From: Halomonas sp. KG2
GTDB lineage: Bacteria > Pseudomonadota > Gammaproteobacteria > Pseudomonadales > Halomonadaceae
Direction: 5' to 3'
Assembly (NCBI GenBank): GCA_030440445.1
Contig: CP098528.1
Coordinates: 992,001-1,056,000, forward strand
Length of the DNA: 64,000 nt
Part shown: positions 8,158 to 18,026 of the stretch, piece by piece
How the letters are laid out: the number at the start of each line of letters is the position of its first letter
Numbering within the stretch: the first letter of the stretch is position 1
Translations under genes and position numbers: made by a program
The notes under the pieces: generated by a model
Databases searched by the model: none
What the model saw: the letters and a program-made list of their open reading frames with translations, nothing else
Told to the model about the DNA's origin: nothing

Positions 8158-10158
8158 ATGTTAGGCGCCGCGCAATTTACCCAAAGAATGGGGGGAATGT
8201 CACCTGCTAAAGCCTGCCTATTGCTTAGCCTGCCCATGGTGGTGCTGTTTTGGGTGGGCCTAGAGGGCCAAGGCGGTTTCGCGCTGGGCCTGCAGGCATT
8301 AGTGGCCCCCTCTTTTGAGAATGTTGACGAGCTACTGCTTTACTACGCTTGGTGGCCGCGCCTTTCGATCGCGCTGCTAGCCGGGGGCGGCTTGGGGTTG
8401 GCAGGCGTGCTTATGCAGCAGGTGCTGCGCAACCCGTTGGCCTCGCCCACCACCCTGGGGGTGGCATCGGGCGCTAACCTGGCGTTGATGACCGCCACCT
8501 TGCTGGCGCCGGGGCTGCTTGTCGCCGGGCGCGAATGGGTCGCCTTATTGGGTGGCGCGCTAGCGGTTGGATTAGTGTTTCTGCTCTCCTGGCGGCGCGG
8601 GCTGGCGCCGATCGTGGTGGTGCTGGCGGGCCTGGTGGTCAATCTGTACCTGGGGGCACTCTCCACCGCGCTACTGCTGTTCAACCACGAGGCGCTCTCC
8701 GGGCTACTGATTTGGGGCGCGGGCTCGCTGGCGCAAAACGGTTGGGACGGCGTTGCAATCCTCTGGCCTCGGCTGGCGATTAGCTGCGTGGCCGCGTGGT
8801 TTTTGCTACGACCCTTGGCGGTGCTGGAGCTGGACGACGCCAGCGCCAAGAGCCTGGGAGTCTCGCTGACCTATCTACGCTTTGCGGGGATGGGGTTGGC
8901 AGTATTTATTACCGGCAGCATTGTCAGCGTGGTGGGCATCATCGGTTTTATCGGCTTGGCAGCGCCCAATATTGTGCGTATGGCCGGTGCGCGCCGCTTA
9001 GGGCCGCGGCTAATCTGGTCGACGCTATTAGGGGCCGTGCTGCTGGCTACCACGGATCTGCTGCTGCAGCAGTTCGGTGGCATGGTGGCGGCCTTTATTC
9101 CTACTGGGGCGATTACCGGTGCCCTGGGGGCACCGCTGTTAATGTGGCTGATTCCACGCCTGAAACTGCAGGGCGACCAGCCGCCGAAAGGGGCGGGTGT
9201 TTTCGCCCGCCGTCACCCAGCGCCGTCACGTCTAGTCACCGGATTACTACTCGCGTTGCTGGGGGCAACGGTACTTGGCTTGCTGTTTGGCCAGGGCGTA
9301 GATGGCTGGTACTGGCTGGCGCCCAATAACTGGAATGTCATGCAGTGGCGTATGCCCCGGGTGATGGCGGCAGCCGCCAGCGGGTTGATGCTGGCGATTG
9401 CCGGGACTATTCTCCAGCGCCTTTCCGCCAACCCCATGGCCAGCCCCGAAGTACTGGGTATCAGTGGTGGCTGTGCCATTGCGCTGATTTTGGGGATTTT
9501 CCTGCTGCCTGCGCCCACCAATATGATGCTGATTGGCGTGGGTACCCTGGGTGCTTTCGCGACGCTGCTGGTGTTGGTGGGTATCAACCGCAAGAGCGGT
9601 TATCTCCCCGAGCGTTTACTGCTCACCGGGGTGGCGGTCAGCGCGCTGTTTGATGCAGTGCGCAGCGTGATGCTGGCGGGCGGCGACCCTCGTGGCCAGC
9701 AGGTGATTGCCTGGCTGGCGGGCTCCACCTACTACGTGGATATCACCAATGCGGTGGTGGTTGGGGGCATTGCCGCTGTATTGGCGCTGATCACGCTGCC
9801 CTTCACCCGCTGGTTGGATATCTTGCCCTTAGGCGCGCCGACGGCCAAGGCGCTTGGGGTAACCCTCAATCGAGCCCGTTTGGCGTTGCTGCTGTTGGTG
9901 GCCTTGTTAACCGCCTGCGCCACTCTGGTGGTGGGGCCGCTGTCGTTTATTGGTCTGCTGGCACCGCATATGGCGCGCTTGGTCGGCTTCTCTCGGGCAG
10001 GGCAGCACCTGCTGGGTGCTGCGTTGATCGGCATGCTATTAATGGTGTTGGCGGATTGGGTAGGTCGTCAGATTATCTTCCCCTATGAGATGCCCGCGGG
10101 CTTGGTCGCCTCTTTGATTGGCGGTGCCTACTTTATGTGGGGGCTGCGGCGGCTATGA
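8158..10158 (+). CDS. fhuB: Ferric-hydroxamate ABC transporter permease, two fused FecCD halves
   Basis: Inner-membrane channel for ferric hydroxamates, FhuB type, about 666 residues with roughly 20 membrane helices in two homologous halves. Each half shows the FecCD pair of motifs: [15 protein letters not shown] and [15 protein letters not shown] in the first, [14 protein letters not shown] and [15 protein letters not shown] in the second; the glycine-rich GFIGL and SFIGL loops contact the ATPase in this family. ATG 8158 is chosen because AAAGGG lies at a good distance; a GTG at 8149 is also possible. fhuF follows with an ATGA overlap. No fhuC ATPase or adjacent fhuD is present; FhuD-like proteins are encoded at 40883 and 46239. 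Confidence 0.93.
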   Translation: MLGAAQFTQRMGGMSPAKACLLLSLPMVVLFWVGLEGQGGFALGLQALVAPSFENVDELLLYYAWWPRLSIALLAGGGLGLAGVLMQQVLRNPLASPTTLGVASGANLALMTATLLAPGLLVAGREWVALLGGALAVGLVFLLSWRRGLAPIVVVLAGLVVNLYLGALSTALLLFNHEALSGLLIWGAGSLAQNGWDGVAILWPRLAISCVAAWFLLRPLAVLELDDASAKSLGVSLTYLRFAGMGLAVFITGSIVSVVGIIGFIGLAAPNIVRMAGARRLGPRLIWSTLLGAVLLATTDLLLQQFGGMVAAFIPTGAITGALGAPLLMWLIPRLKLQGDQPPKGAGVFARRHPAPSRLVTGLLLALLGATVLGLLFGQGVDGWYWLAPNNWNVMQWRMPRVMAAAASGLMLAIAGTILQRLSANPMASPEVLGISGGCAIALILGIFLLPAPTNMMLIGVGTLGAFATLLVLVGINRKSGYLPERLLLTGVAVSALFDAVRSVMLAGGDPRGQQVIAWLAGSTYYVDITNAVVVGGIAAVLALITLPFTRWLDILPLGAPTAKALGVTLNRARLALLLLVALLTACATLVVGPLSFIGLLAPHMARLVGFSRAGQHLLGAALIGMLLMVLADWVGRQIIFPYEMPAGLVASLIGGAYFMWGLRRL

Positions 10159-10934
10159 GCGAAGCGGCGAGCGTGCTACCGGTAGCGACGAATCCAGCAG
10201 ATGCTTTGTTGGCGCTCTATCGCCAGCCGCCGTTGGATAACTTAAAGGCACCTGCGTTTGGTCAGCCTAATATACCGACGCTGGCAGCTTCTGAACTGCT
10301 GGATCATAAGGTGCTAGGTGCTCAGCTTTCGCGTTACCGCCGATACCACGGTGACGACGCCGACTTTCTGGCGGCCGCTTCAATCTGGTCGAAATTTCAC
10401 TTCAGCAGTGTCGCGATTCCGACGTTGGTGGCCAACCTGCTGTTGGGCTATGAGCTGCCGGTCGGCGGGGGTGAGCTGCGGCTGGCGTTAGGTGATCACG
10501 GTCAGACGGCGTGCATCTGGCTGCCGCATGGTGGCGCGCCGTTGGCCTCTAAAGCGCTCCAGGCACGCTTTAGCAGCCTATTCGATGACCACTGTGCGCC
10601 GCTTATCGAAGCGCTGGCCGAGGTCTCCGGGCTTTCTGCCAAAGTGTTCTGGAGCAACCTTGGTCACTACGTTGAGTTCGTGGGCAAGACCTGCTCGAAG
10701 CACCCGGAATTTGCTGGCGCGGGCGTCCCTCTGCTGGATTATCTCTCCACCAAGACGCTCCCCGATGGGCGTCGTAACCCGCTCTATCAACCGGTGCGTT
10801 ATCTGGAACTGGGCGGTGAAACGCCTGCTCGAGTGCGGCGGTTATGCTGCATCAAATATCGGCTGCCCGGCGAGCCGCTGTGCGGCGGTTGCCCGCTGAA
10901 ACCCGAGAATAAGCCGGCCAAACGCCAACGCTAG
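10155..10934 (+). CDS. fhuF: Ferric-siderophore reductase FhuF-like, [2Fe-2S]
   Basis: Cytoplasmic iron reductase that releases iron from hydroxamate siderophores. About 259 residues. The hallmark is at the C-terminus: two adjacent cysteines (RLCCIKYRL) followed after ten residues by CGGC, the four ligands of the unusual FhuF [2Fe-2S] cluster. ATG 10155 overlaps the fhuB stop as ATGA, so the genes are translationally coupled. With the SIP gene at 7012-7968, the locus holds two unrelated kinds of siderophore reductase on the two sides of one Fur box. A second PvdE-like exporter follows 46 bases downstream. Confidence 0.88.
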   Translation: MSEAASVLPVATNPADALLALYRQPPLDNLKAPAFGQPNIPTLAASELLDHKVLGAQLSRYRRYHGDDADFLAAASIWSKFHFSSVAIPTLVANLLLGYELPVGGGELRLALGDHGQTACIWLPHGGAPLASKALQARFSSLFDDHCAPLIEALAEVSGLSAKVFWSNLGHYVEFVGKTCSKHPEFAGAGVPLLDYLSTKTLPDGRRNPLYQPVRYLELGGETPARVRRLCCIKYRLPGEPLCGGCPLKPENKPAKRQR

Positions 10935-10980
10935 CTTTCAAATATCGGCTAAATTTTCGAACTGCCAGGAGGCCCTGTTC

Positions 10981-12636
10981 ATGGAGCTGTTGAGGATTGT
11001 GTGGCGTGATTATCGCTGGCCATTTGTGGCCGTGGTACTACTTAGTTTGGCCAGTGCAGGTTTGGGTATCGGTGTTATCGCCTTTATCAATCAGCGGCTA
11101 TTGGGCACCTTTACCGATCCCTGGCGCATTCTGCCCGAATTCCTTGGGCTGATCGCGTTGCTCTTAGCAATAACATTGGCCTCGCAATTGGCGCTGACCA
11201 CTTTGGGGCACTATTTCGTCTATCGACTGCGGGGGCAATTGATTAAGCGGATTCTGGATACCAATATCGAGCGGGTCGAGCAGATTGGTAGTGCGCGCTT
11301 GCTGGCCAGCTTATCCAGCGATGTGCGCTATATCACCGTTGCCTTTGTACGTTTGCCAGAGTTGGTACAAGGCGGGGTGCTGACGATAGGTGTCACGGTT
11401 TATCTAGGCTGGCTTTCACCTTCCATGCTGGCTGTCATCGCGCTCTGGGTGATCGTAACGGTTTTAATTGGCATGCGTTTGGTGGCTCGGGTTTATCGGC
11501 ATATGGCTAAGCTGCGTGAGTCTGAAGATCGTCTCTATGCAGATTACCAATCGGTGATTGAGGGGCGTAAGGAACTGGCGCTTAATCGCGACCGAGCCGA
11601 ATGGTTGTATCGCGACGTCTATACCCCCGACGCTGAAGAGTATCGGCACCATATCATTCGCGGCGATACCTACCATCTAAGTGCGGTGAACTGGTTCAAT
11701 ATCATGATGCTGGGGGCCATCGGCGTGGTGTTCTTTTTAGCCAATGGCCTGGGTTGGGCATCGGCGCAGGTGGCCACCACCTTCTCTCTTACGCTGCTGT
11801 TTCTGCGCACGCCACTTATTCAAGCGATAGGCGCTTTTCCACCCTTGATCAATGCCCGAGTGGCGTTTGAGAAAATCAGCGCGCTCGATCTAGCAGAACA
11901 CCGCGATACCTTTGATAGTGACTCGCAGCGCCACGACTGGCAGGTGCTAGCACTGGAACAGGTCTGCTATCGTTACCCCGCTGAAGAGGCACGGCAAGGC
12001 TTTGCCATTGGTCCTATCGACTTGACCTTAAAGCGCGGCGAAGTAGTGTTTCTAATTGGCGGTAACGGGAGTGGCAAGTCGACCTTGGCGAGGCTGCTGA
12101 CTGGACTTTACCAACCTCAAGGCGGCTGTGTTCGGGTCGATGGCAGGCCGCTGCAAGAGGAGGACTGGACGACCTATCGCCAGCACTTCTCAGCTATTTA
12201 CACCGACCTGCATCTATTTGATCGCTTGATGGGGCCTGAAGGGGAGTCACCCGATACGATGTTGATGGAGCAGTGGCTGTCAGCCCTCGGCATGCATAAC
12301 AAGCTCGACTTCGATGGCGATCGGGTAACCAACATCAACCTCTCCCAGGGGCAGCGCAAACGTCTGGCGATGCTGTTGGCGGTCGCTGAACAGCGCGACC
12401 TATTGCTGCTGGACGAGTGGGCCGCCGATCAGGATCCGCAGTTCCGCCGGGTGTTTTACCGCGAGCTACTGCCCCAGCTACGAGCGCTGGGTAAGACGCT
12501 GGTGGTGATCAGCCATGATGATCACTACTTCGACCAAGCCGACCGGCTGCTGGAAATGCGCCAAGGACGGTTGGTTGAACTCACCGGCGAACAGCGCGAA
12601 GCGGCCAGCCGTGATGCGGTGGCAAGGGTGAGTTGA
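10981..12636 (+). CDS. Second PvdE-like siderophore-peptide exporter
   Basis: Fused permease-ATPase of 551 residues, a paralogue of the protein at 4758-6410. The permease half (about 1-310) has six helices. Walker [10 protein letters not shown] is near 358, signature LSQGQRKR near 453, and Walker [14 protein letters not shown] near 474, the same positions and wording as in the first copy. A good AGGAGG lies before ATG 10981. It follows fhuB and fhuF in one run of plus-strand genes and so may be Fur-controlled from 8006. The two copies could work on different steps, such as precursor export to the periplasm and release or recycling; this is inference. Converges on an AraC gene 41 bases away. 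Confidence 0.87.
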   Translation: MELLRIVWRDYRWPFVAVVLLSLASAGLGIGVIAFINQRLLGTFTDPWRILPEFLGLIALLLAITLASQLALTTLGHYFVYRLRGQLIKRILDTNIERVEQIGSARLLASLSSDVRYITVAFVRLPELVQGGVLTIGVTVYLGWLSPSMLAVIALWVIVTVLIGMRLVARVYRHMAKLRESEDRLYADYQSVIEGRKELALNRDRAEWLYRDVYTPDAEEYRHHIIRGDTYHLSAVNWFNIMMLGAIGVVFFLANGLGWASAQVATTFSLTLLFLRTPLIQAIGAFPPLINARVAFEKISALDLAEHRDTFDSDSQRHDWQVLALEQVCYRYPAEEARQGFAIGPIDLTLKRGEVVFLIGGNGSGKSTLARLLTGLYQPQGGCVRVDGRPLQEEDWTTYRQHFSAIYTDLHLFDRLMGPEGESPDTMLMEQWLSALGMHNKLDFDGDRVTNINLSQGQRKRLAMLLAVAEQRDLLLLDEWAADQDPQFRRVFYRELLPQLRALGKTLVVISHDDHYFDQADRLLEMRQGRLVELTGEQREAASRDAVARVS

Positions 12637-12677
12637 CAATGCTGTGGCGGGATAACATTGAAGAGGCGTCGTTATTC

Positions 12678-13580
12678 TCAGGGTTTGCGACGCTTGATGG
12701 CTTTAGGGGCATAACCGAAGAAGCGCGTGAAAGCTGAGCTGAAGTTGCTTGGGTGCCGATAGCCCGCGGCATAGGCAGCCTGAGCAACTTGCTGGCCACT
12801 CTCCAGCAGCGCATGGGCGTGATGCATGCGTTGTTGATGAAGAAAGTGTTGAGGGGTGGCCCCAAACATGCGACGAAACCCCTGCTTGAGTTTCTGTTCC
12901 CCCAATCCTACCCGAGCCCCTAAATAAGCCAGCGTCAATGGACGGTCTAACTCACTGAGAATAATCTCGTGGGCCTGCACGATGCGTTCGGCGTCTGCGC
13001 TGGCAATGTGCTGTGTAGGGCGGGGTTCCGGCAGCAACGATTCGAGCTGTTCCCCCAACAGGCTAAGGGCGTGAATGTGTTGCTGGATGCGAGAACCGCC
13101 TGTTTGGAGGCATGCCTGGAGCGCCTGCAGATGTGCCCGGCTGACCGGCGACGTAGGCTGAAAAGCCAGCGGTCGAATACCTCCAGAGGCAGGGAGCGCG
13201 GCTTGATAGCGTTTGCCCAGATAGCGCGCTAGCCAGCCGCTACTGGCGACCAGGCGTAGCTGAAGCACTGTTTCCCCTTCCGGTATATGGCGCTCCCCCT
13301 GGCTGTGGTTAAAGGTGGTTACCGTGGTGTGACCGTGACCGAAATCGATGCGCGGCCCCCAGCGCTCTCGGTAATCAGAGTGGCCTTGTAGACCAAAGGT
13401 CACAATCACGCCTGCGCCCGTATGGGGTGTGCGGCTCTCTTCGACGAGCGCTTGTTTAGTACGGTAGCGGGTTAACACTACCGAGAGGCCATCATCCAGC
13501 ACGCAGCATTGAGAACCTTGCAGAGAGTCGCCAATGGGGCGTGATGCATCGCTACGCATAAGAAGTGAATTGGTTTGCAT
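12678..13580 (-). CDS. AraC-family regulator, PchR-like
   Basis: Transcription activator of 300 residues. The last 100 residues form two helix-turn-helix units: LTLAYLGARVGLGEQKLKQG followed by the AraC signature segment around AAYAAGYRHPSNFSSAF. The N-terminal sensor half is of the PchR kind, which in known cases binds the ferric siderophore. It diverges from the receptor, methyltransferase and permease operon at 13679-17945 with a Fur-like site between them. The usual logic is activation of the divergent uptake operon when its siderophore arrives, with Fur repression when iron is plentiful. The ATG at 13580 lies just 12 bases from the Fur-like site. Confidence 0.88.
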   Translation of the reverse strand: MQTNSLLMRSDASRPIGDSLQGSQCCVLDDGLSVVLTRYRTKQALVEESRTPHTGAGVIVTFGLQGHSDYRERWGPRIDFGHGHTTVTTFNHSQGERHIPEGETVLQLRLVASSGWLARYLGKRYQAALPASGGIRPLAFQPTSPVSRAHLQALQACLQTGGSRIQQHIHALSLLGEQLESLLPEPRPTQHIASADAERIVQAHEIILSELDRPLTLAYLGARVGLGEQKLKQGFRRMFGATPQHFLHQQRMHHAHALLESGQQVAQAAYAAGYRHPSNFSSAFTRFFGYAPKAIKRRKP

Positions 13581-13591
13581 ATGAATGAGTA

Positions 13592-13606
13592 TGATAATTG
13601 CTATCG
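13592..13606. promoter_or_regulatory. Fur-box-like site between AraC and receptor genes
   Basis: TGATAATTGCTATCG has a perfect left half and 4 of 7 matches in the right half of the 7-1-7 Fur palindrome. It lies in the 98-base divergent gap, 12 bases from the regulator start and 73 from the receptor start. A further hairpin in the receptor leader, 13632-13639 with 13647-13654 (8 pairs), may affect translation of the receptor. Confidence 0.6.
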
Positions 13607-13678
13607 TTTATAGCTAGCCTACTCCCTTGAAGGTTCCCGCGCTAGTCGGGAGCCAGAAACAGCACTAAGGGGGGGGCG

Positions 13679-15682
13679 ATGCAGAGCAAGGGGTTGAAAA
13701 GAAATGCAGTGGTGGTGCTTCTGCTGGGGGGATGCAGCGTGGGCAGCATCGCTAAAGGGGAAGTACTACCCGTGGTGAAGGTAACGGCTAACAAAGTCGC
13801 GCAGACTGAGCAAGAGGTACCGGCGAGCTTAGCGGTAATATCCGGCGAGACGCTGGTGGATGCCGGTGCTTCCAATATGGGCGACTTGGCGCGCTATGCG
13901 CCTGGGTTGAGTTTTCAGCCTTTTGGCCAGTCGGGTACCGCCCTGCCGGTAATGCGTGGGCTAACCTCAGGTGCTACCGCTTTCTCCTCATCAGTCCTAA
14001 TGCTGGTGGATGGGGTGCCCGTCGTGGCTGGCCAAGGGTTTGATCACAACCTGCAGGGTGTGGAACGGGTTGAGGTGCTGCGCGGGCCCCAGTCGACGCT
14101 CTATGGCCGCAACGCCGAGGCAGGCGTGGTCAGCCTGCATACCCGTCAGCCGGATGCAGGCCCCTATGCCGAACTGGGGGCTACGCTGGGCAGCCGTGAT
14201 CTGAACGCGCTACGCCTCGATGCCGCTCAGGCACTCGTACCCGAGCAGCTCTATTTTGGGGTCAGCGGGGAGTGGCGCCAGCAGGATGGCCTCGTGGATA
14301 ACCTGGCGCGTGCGGGTGAGGCAGATGACCGCCAGCGCAAGAGCGGGCGGCTACGTCTACTCTGGACGCCGACCGCGGATACGGACGTTACTCTGCGCTA
14401 TGGGCAGTTACACTACCGCGACGGTGCGGCTCCTTGGGGGCCTGTCGGGGCAAACGGTCACGATACGCGTCGCATTGACTCCCCCAGTCCCGGTAGTAAC
14501 CGCTCAAGCGGGCGGGATATTTCCCTGGATGCGCGTCATGCCTTAGCGCCTGATTTGACCCTGCGATCCATCACGGCGCGGCGGGAGATCCGTGATCGCG
14601 TCACCCAGGATACCGATTTAACGCCAGCTCAGCGCTTTGCCGTCGGGCGCGACCAGCGTTTGACCACCTTATCCCAGGAACTGCGTCTGGAGCGTCAGGG
14701 TGATGAGGGGCAGAGCAGTTGGGTGCTGGGCCTGTACGGTGACCGTGATGATCATCAACTGCAGTTCGAGCAACGCAACCCGATGGGCACCCAGCGCAGT
14801 GAGGCGACGCTGGAGGCTGAGAACCTCGCGCTGTTCGGGCAGTGGACGTTGCCGCTGGGCGAGCGTTGGCGCCTAACACCAGGCCTGCGCATAGAGCAGA
14901 GCCGGGTGGCGTTGACGCCCCGGGGAGCCGGGCAGCGCAGCGAGCGTTGGGATGATGTTACCTCGCAGTTGGCCCTGCAGTACCGCTTGGGTGACGACGA
15001 CTGGTTGTATGCCCGCTATGCCGAAGGGTTTCGCGCCGGTGGCTTCAACGCCTTCTCTGCTCAGAGTGACTATCCCGGCTACGAACCTGAGCAAGTGGCT
15101 TCCTACGAGCTGGGTATCAAGGGAACAGCGCTTTCGCAACGGTTACGCTATGGGCTAGCCAGCTACTGGATGACCATTGACGACATGCAAGTCCAGCAAG
15201 TTATTCAGCCCGGTAGTGTGCAAATCACCAATGCTGCCGCGGCGCGTTCCCAGGGCGTAGAGCTGGATATTGACTACCTGCTGGGCGGACATTGGACGCT
15301 CCAGGCGGGCCTGGCGCTCAATCGTACCCGATTTCGCGAGTTCAACGATCTTAGCGGTGACCACGCCGGCCACCACAACCCCTTTGCGCCCGATATTAGC
15401 GGTCGGTTGGGGCTGCGCTACGACTCACCCCAGGGCTGGTATGCCCAGGCCAACCTGAGTGGCATGAGTAAGACCTACCTGGATGCGGCCAACCGCTTCA
15501 GTCGTCCTGGTCATGCCCTGCTCGATCTGGCTGGCGGCTATCAACAGGGGCCATGGCAACTGGGGGTCTATGTGAACAACACCGCTGACCGACAGTACGA
15601 TGCGGTGGGCCTGCTCAACGGCACGATACGGGAGTACAGCCCGCCCCGTGAGATTGGCTTGCGTGTGGGGGTATCGTTATGA
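13679..15682 (+). CDS. TonB-dependent receptor, FyuA/pesticin-receptor-like
   Basis: Outer-membrane receptor of 667 residues. The N-terminus has a hydrophobic export signal (AVVVLLLGGCSVGS) that contains a lipobox-like LGGC, unusual for a receptor and perhaps coincidental. The TonB box is around VVKVTANK. Plug motifs are VERVEVLRGP and STLYGRNAEAGVV. The barrel closes with EIGLRVGVSL, ending in a hydrophobic residue rather than the more usual aromatic one. It belongs with the receptors at 24939 and 33146 rather than with the FpvA-like ones. The stop overlaps the methyltransferase start as ATGA. Control is probably by the divergent AraC protein and Fur. The ligand is unknown; phenolate-type siderophores are typical of this receptor and regulator pairing. 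Confidence 0.9.
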   Translation: MQSKGLKRNAVVVLLLGGCSVGSIAKGEVLPVVKVTANKVAQTEQEVPASLAVISGETLVDAGASNMGDLARYAPGLSFQPFGQSGTALPVMRGLTSGATAFSSSVLMLVDGVPVVAGQGFDHNLQGVERVEVLRGPQSTLYGRNAEAGVVSLHTRQPDAGPYAELGATLGSRDLNALRLDAAQALVPEQLYFGVSGEWRQQDGLVDNLARAGEADDRQRKSGRLRLLWTPTADTDVTLRYGQLHYRDGAAPWGPVGANGHDTRRIDSPSPGSNRSSGRDISLDARHALAPDLTLRSITARREIRDRVTQDTDLTPAQRFAVGRDQRLTTLSQELRLERQGDEGQSSWVLGLYGDRDDHQLQFEQRNPMGTQRSEATLEAENLALFGQWTLPLGERWRLTPGLRIEQSRVALTPRGAGQRSERWDDVTSQLALQYRLGDDDWLYARYAEGFRAGGFNAFSAQSDYPGYEPEQVASYELGIKGTALSQRLRYGLASYWMTIDDMQVQQVIQPGSVQITNAAAARSQGVELDIDYLLGGHWTLQAGLALNRTRFREFNDLSGDHAGHHNPFAPDISGRLGLRYDSPQGWYAQANLSGMSKTYLDAANRFSRPGHALLDLAGGYQQGPWQLGVYVNNTADRQYDAVGLLNGTIREYSPPREIGLRVGVSL

Positions 15683-16710
15683 GCCGGCCCGCGGATGCGC
15701 TTCCCCATGCGCTGCAGCCCTATTGGGATCTATCGCTGGCCGCTGTACAGGCCGAGGCCCTACAGCTTGCCTTAGCAGAGGATCTATTTGAGACGCTAGC
15801 GTCACCCTGCACCCCTGAGGCACTGGCACAAATGCATGCATGGCAGCCCGAAGCCACGCGCCACTGGCTGACGCTGTTATGGAGCATGCAACTGCTCGAC
15901 CGAAGCCGCGATGCCGCGGGTGAGTGGCACTACACCAGCAGCGAGGTGGCGCGGCGCTATCTGGCGTCTTCCTCAGCGTTAGACTGTAGTGATGCCTGGC
16001 GCTTTCGACTTGCTTCCCTGCGCGATTTCGGTGCCGGGCTAGCCAATGGCTTGCGCGGACAAAACCGGCCAGCACCGCTGGCCAACGGTGAGCGCTGGGC
16101 CGTGGCAGCGCGCGGCCATCTGGCACGCGAGCAGGCGGCGGTAACGGCGCCTGCCGCCTGTGAATTGGTGGCACAACGGAGGGCGACTGAATCAGCCTGG
16201 CGGCTGCTGGATCTAGGCGGTGGCCCAGGGCTGGTCGCTGTCGCCCTGGCGAAGGCGTTTCCACATATGCACGGCGTGGTCTTTGAGCTGCCCGAAGCAG
16301 CCGATGTGGCGGCGCAACATATTACCGAAGCCGGCCTGGCCTCGCGTCTTGATACGCGGGGCGGCGATCTGGCGAGGGATGACCTCGGCACCGGGTACGA
16401 CCTGATCTGGTGCTCTTCGGTACTGCATTTCGTGCCCGAGCTTTCGGCCAGCCTAGCCAAATTGCATGCCGCACTAAAGCCCGGCGGTGAGTTGATCTGC
16501 GTGCACGCTGAAATTCCCGCAGAACCCGAGGCGGCCCGCCGCATGCTGTCCTATTACCTGCCGCTGCTGTGGCAGGGGCGCCGGGTGACTCAGGCCGGTG
16601 ATCTGCGTCAGGCACTGCTGGCGCAGGGTTTCGAGGTGTGTGAGGCGCAGCCGATTGCGCTTCCCATGGCGCCTGCCACGGCTCTGGTGGCGCGTAGGAG
16701 GGCGAAATGA
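15679..16710 (+). CDS. SAM-dependent methyltransferase coupled to siderophore uptake genes
   Basis: Class I methyltransferase, 343 residues. The SAM-binding motif I is LLDLGGGPGLVAVAL near residue 175. LIWCSSVLHF and LKPGGELICVHAEI later in the domain fit the O-methyltransferase family that has an N-terminal dimerisation winged-helix region (about 1-110), as in small-molecule O- or N-methyltransferases. Both ends overlap its neighbours by ATGA, so receptor, methyltransferase and permease are made together. A methyltransferase is not a standard part of siderophore uptake. It might modify an imported ligand, block a phenol or catechol, or belong to a biosynthesis step. The substrate is unknown. 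Confidence 0.82.
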   Translation: MSRPADALPHALQPYWDLSLAAVQAEALQLALAEDLFETLASPCTPEALAQMHAWQPEATRHWLTLLWSMQLLDRSRDAAGEWHYTSSEVARRYLASSSALDCSDAWRFRLASLRDFGAGLANGLRGQNRPAPLANGERWAVAARGHLAREQAAVTAPAACELVAQRRATESAWRLLDLGGGPGLVAVALAKAFPHMHGVVFELPEAADVAAQHITEAGLASRLDTRGGDLARDDLGTGYDLIWCSSVLHFVPELSASLAKLHAALKPGGELICVHAEIPAEPEAARRMLSYYLPLLWQGRRVTQAGDLRQALLAQGFEVCEAQPIALPMAPATALVARRRAK

Positions 16711-17945
16711 TGCGCGGCCTGACCGCCCGGCAACTGGCGTTCGGCTGGCTCCACTTTGCTCTGGCGCTGCCCAGTATCTATCTGCTGTTGGGAATGCCGC
16801 TGGTACTGCGCGAGCAGGGCTGGAGCGGTACCCAGATTGGCCTACTGCAACTGGCGGGCCTGCCAGCGGTGCTCAAACTGGTGATGGCGGTTCCCGTTGA
16901 GCGCTGCCGCCTGGGTGGCGGAGGCTATCGCGCCTGGGCTGGTCTGCTCGGATTGCTGTTGGGCTTGGCGTTGCTAGGGTTAGCGTACGACTTCCCACTA
17001 GCGCAGCCGCCGCGTTTCTATGCCTGGGTGCTGCTGATCAGTTGGTTGGCGACTTGGGCTGATGTGCCCGTGAACGCGCTGGCGATTCGCTGTCTGCCCG
17101 TCGAAGAGCGACTACGCGCCGGGGGAATTCGTTCGGCGGCGCTGTTTCTAGCCGCGGTGGTGGGCGGCGGCCTATTACTGGTCGTGCACGAGCGTGCAGG
17201 GGGAGCAGTGCCCTTCGTGCTGATGGCATTGCTATTGGCCGTGGGAGGACTCCTATTACGCTGGATATCGATATCGGTACCGCCAGAGGTTGGCAGGCAG
17301 CCGTATGCCTCAGTGGAGGGGACGGTTGAGTCTCTGAACCATAAGGGGGCGATGGGCTTTGTCCGTCAACCTGCTGCAAGCATCTGGGTCGCCCTGCTGA
17401 TGCTACTCTTTCCCTTTGTTGGCGCTGGCTGGGTCTATCTAAAACCGCTATTGCTCGACCTGGGGATGCCGATGGAACAAGTCGCCTGGTGGGTAGGGGT
17501 TGGTGGTGGCATAGCGGGCGCCCTGGCGAGTCTAGCGGGACAGCGCCTGGCACGGAGTATTGGGCTTGGCCGAGCCTTGCCGCTGCTAGCCGCTTTGGCA
17601 ACGTTAGCCCTGGCGAGCCTGGGGGGAGTGGGTTACATGGCTGCGGGGCATGCCCTGTGGCTGGTGGGAGCGGGACTGTTGGCCTGTGCCATGGGAGCGC
17701 TATCGGGCGTCATGTTCGGCCTGATGATGCACTTCGCCCGGTCAGGGTATCAGGCGCTGGATTACGGCCTACAGGCGAGCCTGTTTACTCTGTCGCGTTT
17801 GGCTGTACCTGTGCTAGCCGGTATTTTGCTAGACCGGCTGGGCTACCCGGCTATGTTCACGGCGCTGGCGCTAGGCATGGCGGCGGTAGTGGTGCTGGTG
17901 CTGCTGGTCAGTAGGAGGCTGCAGCGGGCTGTGTTGAATGGGTGA
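16707..17945 (+). CDS. MFS permease, RhtX/FptX-like siderophore importer
   Basis: Major facilitator of 412 residues with about 12 membrane helices. The N-terminal LREQGWSGTQIGLLQLAGLPAV segment resembles the RhtX/FptX family, single-protein inner-membrane permeases that replace ABC importers for rhizobactin or pyochelin. AGGAGGG precedes ATG 16707, which also overlaps the methyltransferase stop as ATGA. It closes the AraC-controlled operon and is the likely inner-membrane route for the ligand of the receptor at 13679. Drug or amino-acid export cannot be excluded from sequence alone. It converges on the FecCD permease gene with an 81-base gap. Confidence 0.8.
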   Translation: MMRGLTARQLAFGWLHFALALPSIYLLLGMPLVLREQGWSGTQIGLLQLAGLPAVLKLVMAVPVERCRLGGGGYRAWAGLLGLLLGLALLGLAYDFPLAQPPRFYAWVLLISWLATWADVPVNALAIRCLPVEERLRAGGIRSAALFLAAVVGGGLLLVVHERAGGAVPFVLMALLLAVGGLLLRWISISVPPEVGRQPYASVEGTVESLNHKGAMGFVRQPAASIWVALLMLLFPFVGAGWVYLKPLLLDLGMPMEQVAWWVGVGGGIAGALASLAGQRLARSIGLGRALPLLAALATLALASLGGVGYMAAGHALWLVGAGLLACAMGALSGVMFGLMMHFARSGYQALDYGLQASLFTLSRLAVPVLAGILLDRLGYPAMFTALALGMAAVVVLVLLVSRRLQRAVLNG

Positions 17946-18026
17946 AGTAGATAAGATGCTGAATGAGTTCGGCTCAATCCACGATTGAATCTTGCATAGC
18001 CGCCGTCTTTGGTGGCCTATACTCAG

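Noticed and set aside
8343..8849. Minus-strand open frame of 168 codons inside fhuB
   Set aside because: Lies fully in the antisense of a well-supported permease gene; serine- and alanine-rich content is the usual reverse image of GC-rich membrane-protein codons, and no ribosome site is seen.
13679..13760. Lipoprotein signal of the receptor at 13679
   Set aside because: The LGGC segment resembles a lipobox, but TonB receptors are barrel proteins with ordinary signal peptides, and the -2 glycine is not typical; treated as coincidence.
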